Source: Sapria himalayana (Eukaryota > Streptophyta > Magnoliopsida > Malpighiales > Rafflesiaceae). Taken from it: DNA of 64,000 nucleotides. The DNA is taken from NCBI GenBank assembly GCA_029783825.1, contig JAREIK010011441.1, positions 62,001 through 126,000 on the forward strand, read 5' to 3'. The translations under genes and the position numbers were made by a program. The notes under the pieces were generated by a model. The model was not told the DNA's origin, made no database searches, and saw only the letters and a list, made by a program, of their open reading frames with translations. Below, piece after piece: positions 43,677-55,244 of this stretch. Position 1 is the stretch's first letter; each line of letters opens with the position of its first letter.

Positions 43677-44311
43677 ATCTATCTATCTATCCATATATCT
43701 ATTCATCGATCTATCCATCTATCTATTTGTCTATCTATTTATTTTTTTATATGTCATTCTATATATCTGTCTATTTGTCTATCTATTGGTCTATCTATCT
43801 TTTTATCTATCTATCTGTGTATATATCTACCTATATATCTATCAATCTATTTGTCTAACTATCTATATGTATGTCTATGTGTCTATCTGTTTATCTATCT
43901 ACCGATCTATCTATCTATATGTCTATCTGTCTGTCAAAAAATATATATATGTCTATCTGTCTATTCATCTATCTATCTATCTATATGTCTATATGTATGT
44001 CTATATGTCTATTTATCTGTTGGTCTACCTGCCTGTCTTTAAGTCTATCTTTCTATCTAAATATATATCTATCAATCTTTTGTGTGTATATCTATTTATC
44101 TATTTGTCTATCTATCTATCTATATATCTATCTATCTATCTATTTGTTTGTCTATCTATCTATCTAACTATTTGTCTTACTAAGTATCTAATAGTCTATC
44201 TACTATATATCTATCTATATATCTATCTATATATCTATCTATTTATATATTTGTGTATCTAACTATATATCTATTTGTCTATCTTATGCCTCTCTATCTG
44301 TCTATTTATAT

Positions 44312-44960
44312 CACTATAAAAAAATATTGATTTAGCTAGGAAAATTTATCTAAGAAATAATCCCTAGCTAAATAGCGAGGGATTAGCTAGGTAATAACAA
44401 GAGATTTTTGATTTTACATTGAAATAAATACTATCAACGAATTAGTGATGGATTAGCAATGGATTACTGACAAAAATATCTGATTGAAAATTTTTCATCG
44501 CTAATATTTTTATAGATTTCGTGCAAAAAACTGAGAAAATTAGTGATGGATTTAGAGATAGAATTTCTTTATCTAATTAAACCGGGAATTAAGAGATGGA
44601 TTTTTCAATAGAATTTATCTTGCTAATTATATCGATATAAATTCTGTCGCTAATATTTTCTTAGATTTCTACGCAAAAAAACTAGAATTTAGAGACAATT
44701 TAGCGATAGAATTTCCCTAGCTAATTAAACTAGGAATTTAGTGACAGATTTAGCAACAGAATTTCCCATAGCTAATTATATCGAGACAATATACGTCGCT
44801 AAATAATTTTCTGAATTTTTTTTACTATTTTTATATTTAATTGCAAATGATTATTCCTTAAATTTTATTTTTCACAAAATATACTCATTTAGCTAGGGAT
44901 TTTTCCCTAGCTATTTGCACTGGAAATAATTTTTATCTCCAATTTTTAATGATTAAATTT
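44312..44960. repeat. B-end terminus and subterminal repeats of E2
   Basis: Starts with CACTA and continues with TTAGCTAGG, then alternating GATGGATTTAG, AATTTCCCTAGCTAATTA and GTCGCTAAT-type motifs to about 44920. The order matches E4 (57868-58119, then 63550-63720) and, inversely, the right end of E1. The site homologous to the LINE insertion point in E4 is empty here (about 44555-44580). Confidence 0.85.
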
Positions 44961-46209
44961 TTTTTAAATTTATTATTTGTTTTAATATTTTATTTAATTT
45001 TGTTTATTGAATGTATGTCATGGTCTCTAGATGAGTGATCCTTGAAAGATAGATTCTCCTCATAAAATTATAAAAATAGGATATTATAAATAAATAATTT
45101 AAAAAATATAAAAATACAAAAAACAAATTATATTAATAAGGATGAGAATAATTATTTTTATGATTATAAAATTTTAAAAAATTTATACAAAAAATTTTTC
45201 TAAAATGTTTAATTAGGAAACTTAAAAATTTGTATTAAAGTAACATTAAATAAATAATTCTATTATTATTATAATTTGTAAAGATATTTTAAAAAATAAA
45301 TGAACATACATTAAAATTTCTACTAATATAAAGATAGAATAATTTATTGTATGATTAAATAGAAATTATTTACAAAAATATCTAAATTGATGAATAAACT
45401 AGTAAATATTAATATTATTATAAGTATAAAAAAAATTTTATGAATATAGGAAACTTTTAAAAAAATAATTAATACAAAATTTAAAAATCTTGAATTATAA
45501 TAAAAATTTAAATTTTTCCATTAAATTTAAAAGAAAATAAAAATGATATTTAAAAATAAATATATAGATGGTTGCTGCTACTAAAATTTATAAGAATTAA
45601 ATAATTGAGTAATGTTTTTACTATTATCTTTTAATATTAGTCTTTATTAAAATATTAATTATAATTTTTTTTAATTATCTTCTCACTTTAAGTAATTTTT
45701 AGAATTTTAAAAATTATATATTATATCAATTATTATGAAATTTTATTCTTTTAAAATTATTTCATATTAACTTCATAAAAATTAATATGAATTCTTAAAA
45801 ATTTATACCAATAAAATATATATATTTATATATTTTTTAACATAAAGAGAGTTTATAACTTTTTGGAGAGTGGCTTTAAGAATAATCATATTTTCAACTT
45901 TTCCGTGCTATATGAAATTTCCAAATTTTGTAGCCATTTAATTTTTTTTTCTAGTTGGATGTCCAAACATCTATTTTTTGAAGTTATTTATATATTTATT
46001 ATTTAATTAATTTGATAATAAAAAATTATAAGGTGTTTGTTTTTCATGTGTGACTTACTACACACATATGAACTTATTTAAAATAATTTGATACTAAAAA
46101 AAATACGAGTCTTTATGTTGTTTATATATTTATTGTTTATTTAATATTTTGATAATAAAAAATAAAACATTTTGGAATTTTACTAATTCAAGAATGCTTT
46201 CTTGTTGTC
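44961..46209. other. AT-rich E2 interior, no gene
   Basis: Very AT-rich, with homology to E1 (inverse of 28480-28670) and E4 (63730-64000) over its first 250 bp. The rest (45250-46200) shows no recognisable coding or structural element. Confidence 0.5.
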
Positions 46210-46600
46210 CAAGAGATAACTCTTACTCTCTCCAAATGCTCAACCTATCTCTCTCGACACCGATACAGCATAACCTAATAGTAGAGTAATTAATAATTCC
46301 TTCAAGCCGTGAGTTTCTTATTGATTTTAAGGATGTTTTCTATCCAAACTCTTCATCGATTATCATAATGCCAAAGTGTGTGTTTGGATTCTACTTTTTT
46401 TTTTGAATTCTTTCTTCTACCCTCACTATGATCATATATTATATACAATACTTCATTAATCACCATAATATGCTTTGATTACTTATACACACTAATTCGA
46501 ATACATACTTAATGCATGTGTGATATAATTCATTCTCATTGTGTGGATGTTGATGTTGCATAGTAGGTATGCTATGTAGGCTTGATATCCATGTTTTTTT
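46210..46600 (+). other. Block shared with E1 near the 5' (B) side
   Basis: Collinear with the inverse of E1 27640-28090, including TTCATCGATTATC, TTAATCACCATA, GTGTGATATAATTCATT, CATTGTGTGGATGTTGATG and AGGTATGCTATGTAGGCTTG. It is the most complex sequence of the 5' half of E2. A promoter or leader function is possible but inferred only from its conservation. Confidence 0.6.
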
Positions 46601-46699
46601 CCACTCATACAAGCTTGTGATTTTGGGTTCTAATCACAAAATGGGTGTTAGTGTTTCTGGCAAGCTGTGCATACAAAACAACATATTTTATTTTTTGCA

Positions 46700-47480
46700 T
46701 AAAAAATTATGTTAATATGATGATCCCAAGATTAATAACACATTAATATGTATAAGTGTATTTAACTAATGTATAATTATAAAAATAGTATACATAACTA
46801 TATATAAATATAACAACATATATTTAATATACATACATACATACATATATATATATATATCTATATTTTAATGTATTTAACAATATGTAGTCAACATATA
46901 ACTAGATATAAATGCATTTATCTACATTAATACCTATACATAACTATATGCTTAAATATATATAATCACATGAAAATCTATATATAACTATATCTACAAC
47001 ATGACAACATGTATAAAAACATATATGTAGCTATATGTTTAACTATATATTTATAACTATTTATAAATATTTGTATAACTATATAAAACTTTTCATAACT
47101 ATATTTAACTATATCTGTAACTATGTATCGATTTTTATAACTATATTAATAACTATATATAACTATTTTTTTAACTATATACTATTTTATAACTATTTGT
47201 GTAATTCTATATAACTATATTTTTAACAAAATATACCATATGTATAATAATATATAACTATATATAATTGTATTTTACTATATGTATAACTATAAAAATA
47301 TTATATATAACTATATCTTTAACTACATACATATTTATAACTATATGTATAATTAAATATAATTATATATAAATCTATTTATAACTAAATATACTATAAG
47401 TATATGAACATATAACTATAAATAATTGTCTTTTACTATATGTATAATTATAAAAACATTATAAATAACTATAATAATTT
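46700..47480. repeat. ATAACTATA repeat block of E2, copy 1
   Basis: AT-rich sequence dense in AACTATATATAACTAT-type motifs. It is the inverse of the 540-bp units of E1. The shared anchor CTATACATAACTATATG lies near 46926. Confidence 0.75.
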
Positions 47481-49690
47481 TCATTATTTTCAATCCTAGG
47501 CAATAGTACCAAAAACTTATTTATTATTTCTAACTGTAATGTAAAATTTAAAAATATCACACAAGTGTACATGGTCAATAAATAATGTAAAATAAAAAAC
47601 TAATATCAACAAAGTAATAAAAAATGTTAAATGTAAGCAAGTAAAAATGAAGTTATGAATAACAAAAAAAATTCTAGGATATAACAAAAGTAACAAATAA
47701 GGTAATAAGGAAATAACTATTTTATAATGGACTATACTATAATTGATGATTTTCTTTAAGTTGTTTCTTCAATTATATTAGTAAAAATTCCCAATAAACC
47801 ATATTTCAAACTTCACATGCATTTTTTTTAAGTCTAACATGCTTCTCAAATTTTATATCTAAATTAAATTGATTACTTTGTGGATATAGTAAAAACAACA
47901 TTATAAGATATATGTCCTTTAGGATTTGCAAAATAATAATATTATATTCTTATATTACTTATAAATCAATAATATTAACTTTAGAATAAAATTATAAAAT
48001 AAACATCAACCAACTTTGATCTACAAATTTAACCTTTCAAAAAATATATTTGTATTATATTGTATTAATATTGGTCAAATAAAAGCAAAAAATAAATAAT
48101 AAAAATAATTCAATGAATGAAATTTTTTTTCTAAAAGATAACTATTAAAATGCACATCTTAAAATTTAAACTAACCCTAGCATAAATGAATTTAGCCTTT
48201 TTTTAGATTTATGTTGATGTAAGTTTTTGTCTGACAAAAATAATTAAATGACAAAAATATTACAAAGCATTCTAATTATTAACAAGAAAAGAAATAAATA
48301 TAGAAAAGAAAACTCCAATATGCATGAGTTAGTTTGTGAGCTACATCTTTTTCATTACAACTCATCTTTGTAACCTCTTTTGTATCTTTTTATCTATAGC
48401 TTCTTTCTTTCTTTCTTTTCATACAATGTTTTGTATTTCCTCCAGCTTATCATTTTCAAAAACTACCATAAGTTTTCGAAAACTCTTCTGCGTGTTTTCC
48501 TCTTATGGAATTAAGTAGTTAAGACTTTTTATGTATTTTCAAAAAGTAGTTTTTGAATCTTCTCTTTTTCTCATGGTTCTTGCCAAAAACTCTCCCATAG
48601 GTTGAACTTCATTTGAACTTGTTCTTGGTTGTGTATACTATAACAAAACATATAGGTGAAAAGAGAAACTATATTAGATATTATAAAAAAAGTACTCCAT
48701 GCATTCTCATAATCTCTTATATATATATACACATCTATATATAGAAGCCAATTGATTTATAAAAAACATTACTTTGGTAGGTATAAAATGAGCTAATTTA
48801 GTCAATCAATCAATAATTATCCAATCAATATTATTACCTTTTAAGGTTCTTGAAAATCTCATCACAAAGTCAATGATAATATGCTGCAAATTATTATATA
48901 TTGGGAATTGTTATTATCACATATTGAGTTTTTTATAATCATTCTATAACTTAAAACTATTAGCATTATCTTATTTAAAATTTCATATAGAATGAATCAT
49001 TCATTATCTTCAATTATAATTCCATTTCCATTAATATAAATTTTTCTTGTGATAACAAGTTAACAAATAGGTATAAGAAGAATGGTTTTGCATCAATTAT
49101 AAATTTTTTTTGATAAAAAGTTAACAAATAGGTATAAAAACTTAATAAATTTTTCTAGTGATAGCAAGTTAACAAAGAGGTATGAGAACAAAGGTTAAAA
49201 TTTTTCAAACATAAATCTCAAAATAATAAATTATCAATGGTTTTGCATAAATTTGGTGAGTATGCTAATTATATTAATCTACTAGGATATGAAGAAATTT
49301 CAACAACTTTCATTGTAGTGTGTTTGTGTCCATATTTAGAAGAAAACAAACAACTTCATATTGAATCTAAAAACAACCAAAAGAAAATAATAGAGATCAA
49401 GGCTTAGATAGTGCTCTAGGAATAATATTCATCCAAGAATCATTTCCAAGCCACATAAAAACCATACATGATGCACTTTTTAAAAACCCCCAATTTCAAG
49501 AACAACAATGGTTTAAAGAGTTTTGATCATTTGATTCACTTGACATTTAATTGTGTGTTAATACTTAATATTATTTTAGTGAATGAATTTGTATCATAAT
49601 AGTTATTTTTAAGAGTTAGGAGAAAATTTATTAGTTTGTTTAAAGAACACTTAAAGTGAAGAGTGAAAGAGTTATATGTAATATGGTGTT
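47481..49690. other. E2 internal region without recognisable gene
   Basis: AT-rich DNA. It includes a short direct triplication of AAGTTAACAAATAGGTAT-like sequence at 49057, 49118 and 49166 and a pyrimidine-rich stretch near 48330-48600. A 60-codon frame at 48336 is Phe/Ser-rich low complexity and is not convincing. This region separates the two ATAACTATA blocks and has no counterpart seen in E1. Confidence 0.4.
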
Positions 49691-49699
49691 TATTTTGCA

Positions 49700-50300
49700 G
49701 AATTTATTGGAATGCAATTCTAGGAACTATATATAAATATTTGTATAACTATATAAAACTCTATATAATTAAATATAACTATATTTGTAACTATGTATTA
49801 TAAGTATGCATTTATGTAAATCTATATACTTGTTTATGCCTTTGTATATATTTATGTATAATTACTTATAACTACTTATATGAAGATATCTATATATAAC
49901 TATATGTTTAACTATATATAACTATTTATAACTATACATACTATATGTATAATAACATATAACTATAAATAATTATATCATACTATATGTATAACTAGAA
50001 AACCTTTATGCATAACTATATTTAAATATATAATTTACAACATATATTTAATATACATTTTTATATATTAATATATAAACATATATTTTACTGTATCTAT
50101 ACCTATACATAACTATATGTATAAATATATAAAATTATATGAAAAGAAATATATACCTACATGTATAAATATGATTTTAACTATATGTGTACCTATATGT
50201 ATAACCACATGTAATTATATTTATAATTACATGTATAACAACATACAACATTATGTTTAACTATATGTATATAACAAGTCTAATTTCTAAGCCATATAAA
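49700..50300. repeat. ATAACTATA repeat block of E2, copy 2
   Basis: Second block of the repeat found at 46700-47480 and, inversely, at 23380-25580. The anchor CTATACATAACTATATG is near 50105. Confidence 0.75.
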
Positions 50301-50821
50301 CAAAATAACTTAGTTAAACTTATAATGGAATGTGTATAATGGTGTGTCCTTATAGAATGGTCAAAGTGGATTGAGATATCACAATATCAGCTGCTCCCAT
50401 ATAAAAATGAAATAAAAGAGATAATATTATACAATAAAGAAAATGTATAACTATCAAAATCATTATATATATATATATATATAGACAAACACACACACAC
50501 TTGGAAACATGAATGGAGTACTCTTATATATTATGGGCACTTATAATGCATAATACAATAAAATAAAATAAAAGAAGGTAACTCAACAAAATCGATTGCT
50601 TCTCATTTACTTATGTTAGATATTTTTAGAGTTAGTTATTCTATTATTGATTTAATTATCATAATTTTTTTCTTCAAACAAATACATCTGCATATAAATG
50701 ATATCAAAATGTGCAATGAGTCATTGTATGAGATTGAAAATTCCAATGTTTAACTGCATGTCTCTGTAGGATACATATTCTTGGAAACCTTTTGTGTGAA
50801 TATTAAATTATAAATGTGCAG

Positions 50822-50980
50822 GCATGTGGTGCTAAATACATTATCAATGAGGATTTGCTGGATGACATAGTTTTTGATGATGTTGTTGTTGCCCTAGGTG
50901 ACCTTGCTAGAAGAGTATCCTACAATATGCTCTTTGCTTCCTTTCTTTTATTAATTATTTGTTACTTTAAATAATTTTCT
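50822..50980 (+). pseudogene. Exon-like captured fragment, unassigned protein
   Basis: A T-rich stretch ending TGTGCAG (acceptor-like) precedes an open stretch that encodes ACGAKYIINEDLLDDIVFDD and then VVVALGDLARRVS. Amino-acid composition is that of a real protein, unlike the surrounding AT-rich DNA. A GT-containing donor could lie at several places after 50900. I do not recognise the family. It does not match the part of NAT10/KRE33 expected upstream of the next feature, so it may come from a second host gene. Confidence 0.4.
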
Positions 50981-51398
50981 TTGTTCCATGTTTCAAAAAT
51001 TTTATGCTATTTAGATTCTAGATCGAGTTTCTTTTCCTCCAATCTTATGCATGTTCTTACTATTTAGGGGGTAGTTGCAGATTTTCTAACTTCCAACAAG
51101 GATTTCAAACATTCAAGGATAATCTTGTATTATTTTGGGACAGTTTGGTAGTAGAATCTCATGATGGGCCATTATTTGATAAGGGTTTATTTGAAAAGTG
51201 TATGGATTATTTAATAGCACTGTCATGGTAAAGCTACAGCTTTGGTTGAAGATAAAGATAAATTCTGATATTGTAAATGGTATTTCAACCATTGTGTAGT
51301 ATATAAGCACATACTGAATTTGATGCCATGGTCACTAAGAAATTAGACTAGTTTTTTATTTCTATTTGAATTTGATACTTGCTTGATGATGCCACAAG

Positions 51399-51943
51399 AT
51401 AAAATAGGCAAAACAAATTAAAAAGCCAATGATGAAGGAACTGATTGACCCAGAAAAAGGTGATCCCTTCTCTGTGTGTCTTGAAAGCGGAGTTGTTTCC
51501 TATTGCTTGTACAAGGATTCTGAAAGAATTCTAGGAAATACTTTTGGCATGTGTATTTTTCAAGTTCTACTTTTCTTTTTTTCTAGATACTATGTTTAAG
51601 ATTCTCATAACTACTAATAACTCCTTTTTTGCCCTTGTAATTGTGTAGGATTTTGAAGCCTTAACTCCAAATATTTAAGCAAGAAATGATTGAAACGGTG
51701 GAAGGTGGTGGTTAAGTTGTTTTACTTCTTTGAACCCTATCATCAATCATGAGTTTGTGTACCATGGTCATGGTAAGTTGCATTTTTTTGCTCATTATTT
51801 GCTTACACAAAAACATGATATGCATTCTTTGATCATTGAATTTTAATCTCTGTTGTTCCTAACATTTTAGGATGTTAATGAGAGATTTAGAATAGAGTCA
51901 CATTCTGAAATAGTTTCTTAGTTCAATGAGAGGTTTCTCTTAT
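51399..51943 (+). pseudogene. NAT10/KRE33-type RNA cytidine acetyltransferase fragment, captured with introns
   Basis: The intact enzyme makes N4-acetylcytidine in 18S rRNA and tRNA. Only part of its N-terminal (TmcA_N-like) region is present here. Exon a (about 51399-51563) encodes AKQIKKPMMKELIDPEKGDP, YCLYKDSERILGNTFGMCIF. Exon b (51649-51772) begins DFEALTPN and contains IETVEGGG and SLCTMVM. Exon c (51871-51943) encodes DVNERFRIESHSE and FNERFLL. The two introns (about 85 and 98 bp) keep acceptor AG, and the second has donor GTAAG. The copy therefore came from genomic DNA, not from an mRNA. Disabling changes: TAG 51405-51407, a frameshift near 51680, TAA 51713-51715, TGA 51731-51733, TAG 51919-51921. 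It stops abruptly where E2's A-side repeats begin, the expected capture boundary. Confidence 0.85.
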
Positions 51944-53700
51944 ATGTACATATAAGATAAATGCTAGTATATCTCTTATACGTACATGTTGTGCATATAT
52001 GTTCATATATACTCAATATATCTACATATATACTATAGTATTTGTACATAAACTACTGTAGTATTATATGTACATGTATACTGAGTATATATGTATATAG
52101 TATATATGTACATATAATACTGTATTATATATGTACATATACTATAGTAATATATGTAACTAGTGAAATACTAGTATATATGTACATATATACTATAGTA
52201 TTATATATTTAGCAAAACATAACTTTTAAATTTATTTATTATTGATTTGATTGGTTGGTTTAGATTTTATACAGATATTGTATCGCATTGTTCCCAATAC
52301 GATGATTTCATAAGTGAAGGGATTTTTTACTAGACATGAAACACTATGACTAAGACAGCTTTGTCGCAGCAGAAAGATGGTGACCAGAGGAGTTGGGGGA
52401 GAGAAAGCAAGATCAATTTAATGAATAGATTATATTTTATGTACTGTATGTATGTATTGAACTTTTATCCTATAAAATCTAGCTGCAAATTTCTTGTGCC
52501 TTATGTTTCTAGGTTCGATGCAATTTCGAACAAACAAATATGATTTTTATAACCCTGGTTAAGGTGTTTGTTTCTTTTTTTAATGCTTATGGTGGAATAT
52601 ATAGCTGTTTGATGTTCATGCACCATAATAAGTATTTATGCTCTACTTTAATGTAAATAGTAGAACATTTATTTTTGTATATATGTATATGTACATATAC
52701 ATATATACTTGTACATATGTACAAGTATTTACCAGTATATGTGTATATGTAAATATACACTAAAGTATATGTACATATTTATATGTATATATAGATACTT
52801 AGTACATGTACATATATACACTGCAGTATATGTACATTTACACTACAATGTATATGTACATATATACTACAGTGTACATGTATACATTGGTATATATGTA
52901 CAAGTATTTACCAATATATATGTACATACTTGTACAATTACACTAAAGTGTATCTGTACATACATGTACATATATATTTACATATATACTATAGTGTATA
53001 TGTATACAAATATATATGTACATATACACTATAGTATATATGTACATATAAATACTTGTACATATATACCTATATATATATACATATACATATATACAAA
53101 TGTATACATATACACTGTAGCATATATGTATACATGTATATATGTACTTATAAATTATAATCTATATGTACATATACTAAGTTTATATGTACATATAAAT
53201 ACTTGTACATATATACCAATATATATGTACATATACATATATACTAGTGTATACATATACAATGTAGTATATATGTACATATATACTACACTGTATATGT
53301 ACATTTACATTGCTAAATATGTATATGTACATATATATCAGTATATATTTACATATATATTGCAGTATTATATGTAACTAGTGAAATGCAAGTATATATG
53401 TACATACATACTATCGTATGTATGTACATATTTATTATAGTATTATATATTTATCAAAATATAACTTTATTTATTTATTTTGATTTGATTGACTGGTTTA
53501 TTTTTTGAACATATATGATACCACAATGTTTTCCATATGAAAAGCTTGTAGAAGAGAATGAATCTTTTACTTGACATGATGCACTATGACTCAGATAGCT
53601 TTGTCGTAGTAAAAAGATGGTGATCAGATGAGCTAAGAGAGAGAAAGCAATGTCAATGCATGATACATTATACTTTATGCACTATTAGTAGATAAATAAA
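51944..53700. repeat. Two A-side internal units of E2 with TATATGTACATA minisatellites
   Basis: Two inverse copies of the 1020-bp unit of E1, with anchors AGCTTTGTCG.AG and GAGAGAAAGCAA around 52360-52415 and 53600-53655 (about 1240 bp apart). Before each lies a stretch of palindromic TATATGTACATATATACTA repeats (51945-52210 and 52680-53450). The long open frame at 52709-53377 (Tyr/Ile/Val/His-rich) is only translation of this minisatellite. The GC-rich triplet blocks of E1 are absent. Confidence 0.8.
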
Positions 53701-53859
53701 TTATTTTGTGTTATGTTTTTATTTTAATTATGTAAAATATTGTATCATAATAATTTATTAAAAGATTTTATTTTTTGTTAATTAATAAATTATCATTTAT
53801 AGTTTCTGTGTTTATTTAATTTAATATAAAATATTAAATTATTTTATTAAATTTTTTGA

Positions 53860-54314
53860 AAAAAAAAATTCTAAAAATAGTTTTGGATTATAAATAGCTA
53901 GGGATTTTTCCTTGCTAATTTTGGTAGGGAATTTTCCCTAGCTAATTTAGCTAGGAAAATAATTATTTTAGCTAGTGAATTTTCCATCGCTAAAATTTTT
54001 TAGCTAGGGACTCTTTCCCTCATTTAATTTTAGCGACGAGCACTTTAGATTGGGAAATGTTCCATCATTAAATCCATTAGCGATGGAAACTCACATTTAG
54101 CTTGCTAGCTAGGAAAATTATATTTTAGCTAGGAATATTTTCATCGCTAACATTTTTTAGCTAGGAACTCTTTCCATCACTAATTTTTAGTGACGAGCAC
54201 TTTAGATTGGGAAAGTTTCTATTGTTAATCTGTCACGATATCCCATTTATTGATGAATAACCCTCCATTTAGCTAGGGAATTATCCCTAGCTATTTGGGA
54301 TGTTTCTTGTAGTG
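53860..54314. repeat. A-end subterminal repeats and terminus of E2
   Basis: Contains repeated TTTTAGCTAGGGA, CCATCGCTAA and a duplicated AGCGACGAGCACTTTAGATT-like segment (about 54030 and 54190), ending TTTCTTGTAGTG. The inverse aligns with the left end of E1 and with the 57486 terminus of E3. Confidence 0.82.
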
Positions 54315-55210
54315 TTATCGATCTATGTATGTATCTACCATTTTGTTTATATGTTTGTCTAGCTATCTTCTATTTGTCTATCTATTTGATTATCTATATA
54401 TCTATCTATCTATCGGTCTTCTATCTGTCTATTTATCTGTATGTGTATCTATCGATCTCTCTGTTTCTAAATTAGTCAATCTATTTGTCTATCTATCTAT
54501 AATTCTATCTATTTGTCTTTCTGTGAGTCGATCTATTTATCTTTCTATTTGTCTATCTCTTTATCTATCTATTTGTCTATCTGTTTTTCTATCTATCAAT
54601 CTATCAATCTATCAATCTATCTTTTTATTTGCATATATATTTGTCCATCTATTTATCTATCTATATGTCAATTTGTCTATCTATCTATCTATCTATCTAT
54701 CTTTATTTATTTTTTTCTGTTTGCATTTCTATTTATCTATCTATCTATTTGTTTATCTATCTATTTATCGATTTTTTATTATATCAATGTATTTGTCTAT
54801 CTATCTGTCTATCTATCTGTCTATCTATCTCTCTATCTATCTGTCTATCTATCTAATTATATATTTGTCTATCTAACTAACTAACTATCTATTTATCTAT
54901 CTATCTGTCTGTCTGTCTGTGAATATATATTGATATCTAACTTTATATCAATCTATTTATGTGTCTATTTCTTTATCTAACTATCTATCTATATATCTAT
55001 ATGTCTGTCTATCAATCTCTTTATATGTATGTCTATATGTCTGTTTATCGATCTATTTATCTGTTAGTCTATCTATCTATCTATCTCTCTATATATCTAT
55101 CAATCTGTCTATCTATATATTTGTCTATCTGTCTAAATTTTATATGTCTATTACTTTATCTATCTGTCTATCTATATATCTATCAATCTGTGTGTCTAAT
55201 ATCTATTTGT

Positions 55211-55244
<34 letters not shown>

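Larger units (their letters stand above)
29758..44311 (+). repeat. Degenerate (TCTA)n tetranucleotide array, block 2
   Basis: About 14.6 kb of the same TCTA-type repeat and polarity as block 1, lying between the B-ends of E1 and E2. It contains many (TA)n tracts and a (TG)n tract. The longest open frame in the window (43138-44262, 374 codons) lies here and is only Ser-Ile-Tyr-Leu repeat with His/Pro variants from a locally CCATC-rich stretch (43395-43600). No gene is supported. Confidence 0.97.
44312..54314 (+). mobile_element. CACTA transposon E2, non-autonomous, carrying host-gene fragments
   Basis: The left end starts CACTATAAAAAAATATTGA at 44312 and the right end finishes TTTCTTGTAGTG at 54314, forming terminal inverted repeats. 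It is about 10.0 kb, opposite in orientation to E1: its B-end is at the left and its A-end at the right. Shared with E1 are the B-end motifs, the AT-rich block at 44990-45200, the conserved block at 46210-46600, the ATAACTATA repeats and two copies of the 1-kb A-side unit. No TNP2 or Transposase_24 segment is present. Instead, spliced-gene-like sequence lies at 50822-51943, including a clear NAT10/KRE33 fragment. This is the pattern of a Pack-CACTA dependent on transposase in trans. Flanking triplets (TAT and TTA) do not make a perfect target duplication. Confidence 0.88.

Noticed and set aside
29755..44262. Large + strand open frames, some over 150 codons, that could pass as membrane proteins
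   Set aside because: Hydrophobic appearance comes only from the Ile-Tyr-Leu content of repeat translation, and frames shift freely within the same repeat.
51113..51310. A 65-codon minus-strand frame in the captured-gene region
   Set aside because: It has no domain and runs against the direction of the NAT10 exons. Likely chance.
52709..53377. A 222-codon Tyr/Ile/Val/His-rich open frame
   Set aside because: It is translation of the TATATGTACATA minisatellite of E2, with no domain and no similar frame at the equivalent positions of E1.
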